From Amarolinea aalborgensis (GTDB lineage Bacteria > Chloroflexota > Anaerolineae > SSC4 > Amarolineaceae), in the NCBI RefSeq assembly GCF_900491745.1, contig NZ_UETR01000035.1:1-32951 (forward strand): DNA of 32,951 nucleotides. The letters run 5' to 3'. The translations under genes and the position numbers were made by a program. How positions within the stretch are numbered: position 1 is the stretch's first letter; each line of letters opens with the position of its first letter. The notes under the pieces are model-generated. The model did no database searches and was not told where the DNA came from. It saw nothing but the letters and a program-made list of their open reading frames with translations. Below, one piece after another: positions 25,537 through 32,733 of this stretch.

Positions 25537-26415
25537 GTGCTGGACAGTGTGGCCGGCGGGCTGTATTTTTACAATGCGAGATACTACGACCCGGCGCTGG
25601 GGCGGTTCATCAGCGCGGACACGATCGTGCCGCAGCCGGGGAATCCGCAGAGCTTGAATCGGTACAGCTATGCGGACAATAACGCTCTCAGGTTCACAGA
25701 CCCTACGGGGATGTTCAGCGAAGACGAGATCGAGGCATACTTGCGCGCTCAGTATGGCGACCAATGGCAATCATACTGGGACGCCTGGCACTCTGACCAG
25801 GTGTTCTGGCAGATGCTGGAGTTGGCCGATTACGACGATGTGCTTTTCGCACCGACCACCTCTCTCACATCTGGGACATTTGTTCATGTCGGCAACACCT
25901 TTGGCTTTTCAGGCCAGCATGAGTTGTACGAATATCAAGGCTATGGGCCGTATCGCCTCACGAACGTTCAGGGAACGACCGATAAACTGAATGCACAAAC
26001 GTCCGTTACGGCTCACCCTGTAGACCCTTCTTCACCAAGGTACCAGACCTGGGAGCAGCCATTGTACCGTTATGATGCGCAAGGCCCACACTATTCTGGG
26101 TATAACCGGAAAGTGACCTTCGGGTTTTCCGGTGCATACGCCAAACTTGATGCTGGCAGCGGTTTGCCTTGGGTAGGGACGTATGCGGCGCCTCGGCTAT
26201 TGAATTTGTTATCGGCCAAATTAGGCACTAGCGCGATTTGTGGGCCACCTTGCATGTTGGGAATCGCGTTAGGATCGGCATTTGGTTTCGCTAATGGTGC
26301 GGTCGTTTTGCAATACGACATGCAAGTCAACCTGGCGGATAAGCGAACTTTCATTGGCGCTGATAACACCTGCTATCCACCTCCGTCAGATGAATCCTTC
26401 GACCTGTGGAAGTAG
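25537..26415 (+). CDS. Displaced RHS tip of cassette 4 with an unrecognised C-terminal domain
   Basis: From a GTG, residues 1-45 repeat the RHS core end (LDSVAGGLYFYNARYYDPAL, then NPQSLNRYSYADNN). About 240 residues of a new domain follow. It opens with acidic, Trp-rich helices (SEDEIEAYLRAQYGDQWQSY). A Tyr/Gly-rich middle follows, then a hydrophobic stretch near 235-255 with a Cys pair (ICGPPCMLGIALG), and it ends SFDLWK. No catalytic motif is evident to me. As with cassette 3, the upstream frame is broken, so this is probably a donor cassette. A small membrane-protein gene starts 7 bases later. Confidence 0.6.
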   Translation: MLDSVAGGLYFYNARYYDPALGRFISADTIVPQPGNPQSLNRYSYADNNALRFTDPTGMFSEDEIEAYLRAQYGDQWQSYWDAWHSDQVFWQMLELADYDDVLFAPTTSLTSGTFVHVGNTFGFSGQHELYEYQGYGPYRLTNVQGTTDKLNAQTSVTAHPVDPSSPRYQTWEQPLYRYDAQGPHYSGYNRKVTFGFSGAYAKLDAGSGLPWVGTYAAPRLLNLLSAKLGTSAICGPPCMLGIALGSAFGFANGAVVLQYDMQVNLADKRTFIGADNTCYPPPSDESFDLWK

Positions 26416-26422
26416 GTGCTAC

Positions 26423-26764
26423 ATGAAGACGAACAACCAAGATATGGATGACTCTGCTGTATCGGATGCGCACAATATGCAAAGCCGACACCAAACCTTG
26501 TTCTGGTGGGGCATCGTTACCGAAATGTTTTTCTCCGCCGCTTTTATGTTCGGGATCGTAGGGGCGGGTACAATTCTGCTTGTCATGTTCGTGGCGAAAA
26601 ATCGGGTTGTACCTATCGAGATCCATGGAGCGTGGCTTGCGGCGTTAGGTCTTGTATGCCTTGGCCCATTATATGTTCTTCGCAAGCATATCAATCGGCG
26701 TATGAAAGAAACGCGGCATCATCGAGAGGGTGAAAATGGGTCGGAGCTAACGCATAACGATTAA
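26423..26764 (+). CDS. Small two-helix membrane protein, candidate immunity protein of cassette 4
   Basis: 113 residues. A polar N-terminal 28 residues are followed by two strong membrane segments (about 29-53 with MFFSAAFMFGIVGAG, and 70-90 with WLAALGLVCLGPLYVL). A basic then acidic polar tail follows. AGTAGG lies before the ATG. No family is recognised. Position after the tip and AT-richer composition fit an immunity gene, but this is inference. Confidence 0.6.
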   Translation: MKTNNQDMDDSAVSDAHNMQSRHQTLFWWGIVTEMFFSAAFMFGIVGAGTILLVMFVAKNRVVPIEIHGAWLAALGLVCLGPLYVLRKHINRRMKETRHHREGENGSELTHND

Positions 26765-26844
26765 GCATGACCAAAGACGTTTTCAATGTCAATCGATCTG
26801 AAATAATCACTCCGCCGTACCCAACTGTGGCAATGCCGACCAGA

Positions 26845-26898
26845 CTGTGTCAATGAAGGTTGAGCCACTTTTGTGGCCGAATTTGGTGTACAATTCGG
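26845..26898. repeat. Junction motif copy 4, before RHS cassette 5 (longest)
   Basis: CTGTGTCAATGAAGGTTGAG, then CCACTTTTGTGGCCGAATTT, then GGTGTACAATTC. It contains the hairpin CCGAATT (26878-26884) with AATTCGG (26893-26899). A partial tandem copy, ACTGTGGCAATG, is at 26824-26835. Confidence 0.45.
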
Positions 26899-27488
26899 TA
26901 TGACTGCAACGGCAACATGACCGGGCGCGCGATTGGCGGCGTGGTGTACACCCTGACCTACGATGCCGAGAACCGCCTGACCGGCATTAGCGGCGGGGGC
27001 GTCACGGCCAGCTATACGTACGACGGCGACGGCGGCCGGGTGAAGGCGGTGATTGGCAGCAGCACGACGGTGAACGTGGAGCCATCTACGAGCAGATGAC
27101 CAGCGGGGGCAGCACGACGATCACAAAGTACTACCAGGCGGGCGGTCAGCGGGTGGCGCTGCGAGTCAATGGCGCGGTGCGCTGGCTGGCGACCGATCGC
27201 CTGGGCAGCACCGCGGTGACGGCCAACGAGACCGGCGCGCGCATCGCGGAGCTGCGCTACAAGCCGTGAGGCCAGAATCGCTACAGCTTCGGCGCGACGC
27301 CGACGCAGCGGCGCTTCACTGGGCAGGTGCTGGACAATGCGGCGGGCGGGTTGTATTTTTACAATGCGAGATACTACGATCCGGCGCTGGGGCGATTCCT
27401 GCAGCCGGATACGATGAAGGTGGACGGGTTTGTCAAGACAGGGGAATGGCCCCCATGGCACCTTAATTCCGGCCATTTCGCTGTCTAG
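26899..27488 (+). pseudogene. Decayed RHS core remnant, cassette 5
   Basis: Starts mid-core at YDCNGNMTGRAIGG and is about 97 percent identical at DNA level to cassette 3 over 126 bp. A one-base loss near 27080 (GTGGAGCC where cassette 3 has GTGGGGGCC) shifts the frame. After LRYKP the expected tryptophan codon is TGA (27267-27269). The core runs to YDPALGRFLQPDT and then into a short tail ending HFAV before a stop at 27488. No toxin domain and no immunity gene follow. Confidence 0.8.
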
Positions 27489-27547
27489 TTTCTGCCGTCC
27501 ACGATATGGAGACGTATCGGGCGACTGCAAGTCGCTGCAACAGGTTG

Positions 27548-27576
27548 TTGCACGAACGGAGTCATACCGGTATAAT
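27548..27576 (+). promoter_or_regulatory. Sigma70-like promoter of the restriction-methylation gene
   Basis: TTGCAC (27548-27553), a 17-base spacer, TATAAT (27571-27576). The -10 ends 36 bases before the ATG at 27613, which rules out an earlier in-frame start at 27430. Confidence 0.78.
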
Positions 27577-27612
27577 AGACGCGATCAAGCAGTGAAAGCG
27601 AAGTTGATCTCC

Positions 27613-30600
27613 ATGACGGACTCCGCCAGCACACCACTAACCGCAGCGGACAGCCTGCCCCGGCTGCCTACGGCCAAGTCGCTCTTCTCCTTACACTACC
27701 TCCACACGCGCCTGCCGGAGCACGCCGAATGGGCCGCGGATTCTCTGCCGGTCTTTGAGACGGTGCGTGCATTGTGGGCGCGCGCACGCGCGTTGGGCGG
27801 GACGTGGAACGAGGCGCAGACCGAGCAGGAGTTCGTCAAGCCGGTGTTGGACGCGCTGGGGTGGAGCTACATCGTCCAGGTGAAGGCGCAGCGCCGCGGC
27901 GGCAGCCTGACGCGGCCCGACTACGCCCTTTTCGCCAGCCAGGTCCTGGCCGACGAGGCTTACCCGCACCAACGAACGGACGATGCCTTCTACGGCCGCG
28001 CCACGGCGATCGCGGAGGCCAAGTATTGGGGCCGGCCGCTCAGCCAGCAGGACAGTTCAGGCCGCAACACCTGGAAGGCCGGGAGCAACCCCAGCCATCA
28101 GATGGTCAGCTACCTGGTGGGCACGCGCTGCCCCTGGGGCATCCTCACCAACGGCCGCACCTGGCGCCTCTACAGCCGGGAGGTCAGCAGCACCGCCAGC
28201 GAGTTCTACGAGGTGGATCTGGGGCTGATCTTCGACGCCATGCCTCACCCCACTCCCCTGGCCCCTCTCCCCTCTCCTGAGCTGCACTACGCTCAGGAGA
28301 GGGGAGAGGGGTGGCCGCAGGCCGGGGTGAGGGGTGAGGTCCTGGCCGACTTCAAGCGCTGGTGGCTCATCTTCCGCCGCGACGCCTTCCTGCCGGACGC
28401 CCGCGGCCGCTCGTTTTTGCAGCAGGTGCGCGAAGGCTCGGCTACGTACGCCAGGCGCGTCAGCGACAAGCTGAAGGAACTGGTCTTCGACGAGGTGATG
28501 CCGGAGATCGCCAACGGCTTCGTTGCGTACCGGCGCGAACAGATGGGCATCCGCGAGGAGACCGACGAGAGCCTGCGGCAGATCTACGCGGCCGGGCTGA
28601 GCCTGCTCTACAAGCTGTTATTCGTGCTCTACGCCGAGGCGCGCGACCTGCTGCCCATGCGCAGCCCCACTTACCGCGAGCAGAGTCTGACCAGTCTGGC
28701 GGAATGGGCGGCTGAGCGGGCTGACCGCGGCCTGCCGTTGAGCGACGCGACCTTCGCCACGCCGCGCTATGAAGCGCTGCTGGCCCTCTTCCGGCGCATT
28801 GACCGCGGCGACCCCAGCCTGGGCCTGCCGCGCTACGACGGTGGGCTGTTCCACGCCGCCACGGCCGAGAATCAGTTCCTGGAACGCCACAAGCTGAGCG
28901 ACCGCGTGATCGCGCGCGCGGTGGACATCATGGTGCGCGACGCGGGCGAACCGGTGGACTACGCCTACCTCAGCGTGCGCAACCTGGGGACGATCTACGA
29001 AGGGCTGCTGGAGAACAAGCTGGTCCTCACCTCACCCCCAACCCCCTCTCCTCTCCCGATTACGGGAGAGGAGAGGGGAGGCAGGGGTGAGGTCTCGCTC
29101 GTCAACGACAAGGGCGAGCGCAAGCTGACCGGCTCGTTCTACACGCCCGACTTCATTGTCGAGTACATCGTCAGCCAGACCCTCGACCCGATCCTGGATG
29201 AGCGCGCGGCGCGCTTCGCCGCGGCCATGGACCGCCTCGCGACGCTGCGCCGTAACCTGCGCCAGGCGCTGGACAAAGGGGCCAATCAGCGCCTGCAGGC
29301 CGGGCTGGCGGACGCCGAACGCGCCGCGGCCGAAGCGTTTCTCGGGATCAAAGTCTGCGACAGCGCGATGGGCAGCGGCCATTTCCTGGTCAACACGGTG
29401 GATCACCTGACCGACGGCATCATCCGGCGCATGCAGGTTTACCACGACACCCATCCCGATGCGCCCTGGGACTGGAACCCCGTGCAGCGGCTGATCGAGC
29501 GCATGCGGCGGGAGATCCTGGAGGAAATGGCGCGCCAGGGCATCACGATCGCGGCGGCGCGACTGGATGACACCGCGCTGCTGACCCGGCTGGTCATGAA
29601 GCGCTGCATCTACGGCGTGGACCTCAACCCATTGGCCGTGGAGCTGGCGAAGCTGAGCCTGTGGCTGCACACCTTCACGGTCGGCGCGCCGCTCAGCTTC
29701 CTGGATCATCACCTGCGTTGGGGCAACTCGGTGATCGGCGCGGACGTGCGCACGGTGGAACGCGCCATGCGCGTGACGGACGCGGGCCAGTTCGCGTTGT
29801 TCCAGGGACCGTTCGCCGGCCTGCTCGACCTGACCGCGGTGATGATCGAGGTCGCCGAGCGCGCCGATGCCACGCTCGCCGATGTGCAGCAGAGCGCCGA
29901 GGCGTACGCCGCGTTCCAGCGCCAGCTGCTCCCGTACAAACAGGCGCTCGATCTGTGGGTCAGCCAGTGGTTCGACGAAGGACGAAAGACGAAGGGTCAG
30001 CACCCGGCCGTCGAGTTCATGACCATGCACAGCGGCGATGTCCTGCCGGCGCTGCGCGGGGAGATCGTGGTAGGCGAGCGGTACCAGGGGGCCATCGCTC
30101 GCGCCCGCGAGTTGTGGGAGCGTCAGCGCTTCTTCCACTGGGATTTGGAATTTCCCGAAGTCTTCATTGACCTGGCCGGCCGCGACTGGGCCGCGGACGG
30201 CGGCTTCGACGCCATGATCGGCAACCCGCCGTACGTGCGGCAGGAGCAGGTGAGCGCGACCAAGCGGTACTTGGCGGCGGCCCATGCGCCGGTGTACGAC
30301 GCAGCGGCTGACCTGTATGTCTACTTTTACCACCGCGGCGGCGAGATGCTGCGCCGCGGCGGACGGCTGGCCTATATCGTCAGCAACAAGTGGCTGCGCG
30401 CCGGTTATGGCGAACCGCTGCGGCGGTACCTTGCCGGGCAAACCGTGGTGGAGCGGATTGTTGACTTCGGCCACGCGCCGATCTTCCCCGACGCCGATAC
30501 CTTCCCGTGTATCGCGGTGCTGCGCAAGCCCGATATCGGGCCGGCCGCACCCGCCGAGACGGAGGTGTGCGCGTTCCCGCGTGAAGAGCTAGGCCGCAGC

Positions 30601-31764
30601 GATCTGATCGCCTACGTGGCCCGTCACAGCCATCGCGTACCGACCAGCCGATTCAGCGCCGCGCCGTGGAGCCTGGAGCCGCCAGAAGTGGACGCGTTGA
30701 TGATGAAAATACGGCGCGCTGGTGTACCGCTGCTTGAATTCATCGGCGGCAAACCGTATCGCGGTATTCTGACTGGCCTGAATGAGATCTTCTTAATTGA
30801 TACGCCAACGCGTGATCGGCTGATCGCGGCTGATCTGATCGGCGATAAAATGATCGTGCCCTACCTGCGCGGGCAAGATATCAAACGCTGGCATCCTGAA
30901 TGGGCCAACCTCTGGATGATTCTGCTCAAATCGAGCGAGAACTACGAGTGGCCCTGGAGCAGGTCAGGCGAATCGGCGGAGACTGTCTTTGCTCGCACGT
31001 TTCCTTCTCTATACGCTTACTTGAAACCGCACGAAGACGCGCTGCGCAAGCGGCAGGATCAAGGACGCTTCTGGTGGGAGTTACGGTCGTGCGACTACTA
31101 CTCAGCGTTCGAGCGTCCCAAGATCATCCATACCGATATTGCCTGGCGAGCGCAGTTTGCGTACTCCGACAAGCCGGTTTTCCTGGTCAACACAGCTTAT
31201 GTCTGGCCGACCAGCGATCTTTATCTGTTGGCGGTTGTCAATTCGCCCTTGATGTGGGCCTACATGTGGCGTAACGCCATGCACGGCAAGGACGAAGTCC
31301 TCCGCCTGATCTATTCCTTTACCGAGTCGTTGCCTATCGCACAGCCGAATGACCCGATACGCGCTGAGATTGAACCGGCGGTCCAACGGCTCATAATTCT
31401 GAAGCAACAGAACCAGGCAGCGATGAGTGAAGTGCTGGCGTGGCTGGCAGCCGAGTTCGGCGTGACGACGCCGGGCCAGGTATTGGAAGCGTTCGCTGAA
31501 TCAGACGAAGCATCCTTCATCCAGCAGGTGCGCGCTCGCCGTCCGAAGGGGGAGTCTCGCCTCAGCCCTGCGGCCGTAGGCGAGCTTACGCGTGTCTACC
31601 GACAGTATGTGCCGCCGCCGCGCGCCGGGGCCGCCGAGAGCGTGCGGCTTGAGAGCCGGCTGGCGGAATTGGTCAACACGGCGTACGGCCTGACGCCGGA
31701 TGAGGTCGCGCTGCTGTGGCGCACTGCGCCGCCGCGCATGCCGGTTTCACGGGCGGCGGGCTGA
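27613..31764 (+). CDS. Type IIG-like restriction endonuclease / adenine-N6 DNA methyltransferase (1383 aa)
   Basis: A single protein that should both cut and methylate DNA. The N-terminal nuclease region has RPDYALF (about 101-107) and AIAEAKYWG (about 132-140) as a PD-(D/E)xK motif, then WGILTNGRTWRLY. A long helical linker follows. The methyltransferase has TGSFYTPDFIVEYIV (about 505), the SAM motif DSAMGSGHFL (about 582), and the catalytic GNPPYVRQE (about 868). The C-terminal part from about 1030 (GKPYRGILTGLNEIFLID) is the target-recognition region. The alternative is an Eco57I-class or PglX-like methylase, but the N-terminal nuclease argues for IIG. Two palindromic elements are inserted in frame (28243-28332 and 29030-29092), both at domain borders. 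The start with MTDSAST is set by the promoter. Confidence 0.85.
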   Translation: MTDSASTPLTAADSLPRLPTAKSLFSLHYLHTRLPEHAEWAADSLPVFETVRALWARARALGGTWNEAQTEQEFVKPVLDALGWSYIVQVKAQRRGGSLTRPDYALFASQVLADEAYPHQRTDDAFYGRATAIAEAKYWGRPLSQQDSSGRNTWKAGSNPSHQMVSYLVGTRCPWGILTNGRTWRLYSREVSSTASEFYEVDLGLIFDAMPHPTPLAPLPSPELHYAQERGEGWPQAGVRGEVLADFKRWWLIFRRDAFLPDARGRSFLQQVREGSATYARRVSDKLKELVFDEVMPEIANGFVAYRREQMGIREETDESLRQIYAAGLSLLYKLLFVLYAEARDLLPMRSPTYREQSLTSLAEWAAERADRGLPLSDATFATPRYEALLALFRRIDRGDPSLGLPRYDGGLFHAATAENQFLERHKLSDRVIARAVDIMVRDAGEPVDYAYLSVRNLGTIYEGLLENKLVLTSPPTPSPLPITGEERGGRGEVSLVNDKGERKLTGSFYTPDFIVEYIVSQTLDPILDERAARFAAAMDRLATLRRNLRQALDKGANQRLQAGLADAERAAAEAFLGIKVCDSAMGSGHFLVNTVDHLTDGIIRRMQVYHDTHPDAPWDWNPVQRLIERMRREILEEMARQGITIAAARLDDTALLTRLVMKRCIYGVDLNPLAVELAKLSLWLHTFTVGAPLSFLDHHLRWGNSVIGADVRTVERAMRVTDAGQFALFQGPFAGLLDLTAVMIEVAERADATLADVQQSAEAYAAFQRQLLPYKQALDLWVSQWFDEGRKTKGQHPAVEFMTMHSGDVLPALRGEIVVGERYQGAIARARELWERQRFFHWDLEFPEVFIDLAGRDWAADGGFDAMIGNPPYVRQEQVSATKRYLAAAHAPVYDAAADLYVYFYHRGGEMLRRGGRLAYIVSNKWLRAGYGEPLRRYLAGQTVVERIVDFGHAPIFPDADTFPCIAVLRKPDIGPAAPAETEVCAFPREELGRSDLIAYVARHSHRVPTSRFSAAPWSLEPPEVDALMMKIRRAGVPLLEFIGGKPYRGILTGLNEIFLIDTPTRDRLIAADLIGDKMIVPYLRGQDIKRWHPEWANLWMILLKSSENYEWPWSRSGESAETVFARTFPSLYAYLKPHEDALRKRQDQGRFWWELRSCDYYSAFERPKIIHTDIAWRAQFAYSDKPVFLVNTAYVWPTSDLYLLAVVNSPLMWAYMWRNAMHGKDEVLRLIYSFTESLPIAQPNDPIRAEIEPAVQRLIILKQQNQAAMSEVLAWLAAEFGVTTPGQVLEAFAESDEASFIQQVRARRPKGESRLSPAAVGELTRVYRQYVPPPRAGAAESVRLESRLAELVNTAYGLTPDEVALLWRTAPPRMPVSRAAG
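28243..28332. repeat. Palindromic element inserted in frame (90 bp) in the IIG gene, copy 1
   Basis: Outer arms CCTCACCCC (28243-28251) and GGGGTGAGG (28324-28332). The inner perfect 19-bp stem is 28264-28282 with 28291-28309, loop of 8. It adds 30 residues (a PTPLAPLPSPE-type stretch) after the nuclease domain. Confidence 0.85.
29030..29092. repeat. Palindromic element inserted in frame (63 bp) in the IIG gene, copy 2
   Basis: The same outer arms, CCTCACCCC (29030-29038) and GGGGTGAGG (29084-29092). The inner perfect 16-bp stem is 29043-29058 with 29063-29078, loop ATTA. It adds 21 residues just before the methyltransferase domain. Confidence 0.85.
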
Positions 31765-31766
31765 GG

Positions 31767-31930
31767 GCAAGTGGCTGACCGTTTGCCGCGGCGAGCACGC
31801 GCAGCGCACGGCCGAGATCGTGCGGCTGGAGACGCAGCTCAACCGCCGGGTGTATGACCTGTTCGACCTGACCCCGACCGAGGTCAAGATCATCGAAGAG
31901 AGCACGAAGTACCGGTATGGGGAAGTCTGA
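31767..31930 (+). pseudogene. C-terminal remnant of a type IIG/PglX-like methylase
   Basis: An open stretch in a different frame from the preceding gene encodes AEIVRLETQLNRRVYDLFDL, then TPTEVKIIEESTKYRYGEV and a stop. This is the style of the C-terminal tail of Eco57I-class methylase proteins. The preceding protein already has a similar tail (RLESRLAELVNTAYGLTPDE), so this is either debris of a second such gene or the true end lost by frameshift. No start or ribosome site is visible. Confidence 0.55.
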
Positions 31931-32042
31931 ACGTTCGCGCGGGGTTCGACCGATTGATTGACCAGGCGGTCTACAGGCTCTACAGATTGACCGACGATGC
32001 GCTGCGCACGGCGCGAGTTGAGGGAGAGACGGTAGCTCCCAT

Positions 32043-32408
32043 TCAGGGCAGGGTGAAGCGTGTTCGCACGAAATCCATGAACTGGCGGAAGCCGGTCAGG
32101 AGATCGGCGCTGAAGGGCGCGGCCTCGACGTCATTCTGCGAGCCGTTGTGGAAGTGGCGGGGGTAGGTAGACACGTTGCGCCAGGCGGTATTGGGGAAGT
32201 TATCGTAGCGGTAAAAGGTGTTGTCCAGGTGCCGGCGCTCCCAATGAAGGCCGAACCGATCCGGCAAGGTGCGCGAAAGCCAGATGTCCACCATGCTGCC
32301 ATCGCTCAGGAATAAGCGTAGTTTCTCGCTGAGCGGTTGGCTGTCTACCACCAGATCGCCGTACTCCAGTTCAGCGATGCGGCGCAGTTCGGAAAACGTC
32401 ACGATCAT
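32043..32408 (-). CDS. TumE-like toxin (DUF6516 family)
   Basis: 121 residues with the DUF6516/TumE pattern: an N-terminal ELEYGDLVVD strand pair, LRLFLSDGSMVDIWLSRTLP, FGLHWERRHLDNTFYRYDNFPN, then a TYPRHFHNGSQNDVEA histidine block and a C-terminal helix (FRQFMDFVR). TumE proteins are toxins of TumE-TumA pairs, and a nuclease-type activity is suspected rather than certain. Its ATG overlaps the stop of the partner gene by 4 bases (ATGA). Borders are clear and no damage is seen. Confidence 0.78.
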   Translation of the reverse strand: MIVTFSELRRIAELEYGDLVVDSQPLSEKLRLFLSDGSMVDIWLSRTLPDRFGLHWERRHLDNTFYRYDNFPNTAWRNVSTYPRHFHNGSQNDVEAAPFSADLLTGFRQFMDFVRTRFTLP

Positions 32409-32677
32409 AGCTGCCCCACCATGTCCAGGAGGACATGGCGCTGGTCTTCCAGGTAATCGAACCGGAAGTAGTCTTCGAAGGCTTCGGGTTCGTGGAAACG
32501 GCCCACCTGGACAGCCTGATCCAGTTCGGCAACGGTTCGCACGCCGTAGCGGTGGGCCAGCGTGAATAGCTCACTCTCAACGAGTCGTAGCTTGCGTTCC
32601 AGATAGAGCCGCAGGCTATCTCGTTCGAGTTGGGCCGGCGTCGTATTGAGGCGAGTGGCGACTTGTTCGAGTATCAT
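32405..32677 (-). CDS. TumA-like antitoxin partner
   Basis: 90 residues, mainly helical. A first part (LEQVATRLNTTPAQLERDSL) is followed by an LRLYLERKLRLVESELFTLA helix, RYGVRTVAELDQAVQ, and the EDYFRFDYLE block typical of small proteins paired with DUF6516 toxins. The ATG at 32677 has GGAGGG 7 bases upstream. The frame stays open further upstream to 32893, but that part contains the promoter and is not thought to be coding. It is first in the pair, as usual for an antitoxin. Confidence 0.72.
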   Translation of the reverse strand: MILEQVATRLNTTPAQLERDSLRLYLERKLRLVESELFTLAHRYGVRTVAELDQAVQVGRFHEPEAFEDYFRFDYLEDQRHVLLDMVGQL

Positions 32678-32704
32678 CGGATGACCCTCCCATTTCTCGC
32701 CTGT

Positions 32705-32733
32705 ATTGTACCTGACCGGTGCCGGTGCGTCAA
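32705..32733 (-). promoter_or_regulatory. Sigma70-like promoter of the TumA/TumE-like pair
   Basis: On the minus strand: TTGACG, 17 bases, TACAAT. The -10 lies 27 bases before the ATG at 32677. The -35, spacing and CAGGTACAAT end are the same as in the lar-nrf promoter. Confidence 0.75.

Noticed and set aside
27430..27612. Earlier start for the restriction-methylation gene
   Set aside because: The in-frame extension runs through RHS remnant sequence and the promoter, so ATG 27613 is preferred.
29032..30474. 480-codon open frame on the minus strand
   Set aside because: Opposite the methyltransferase domain of the IIG enzyme, no motif.
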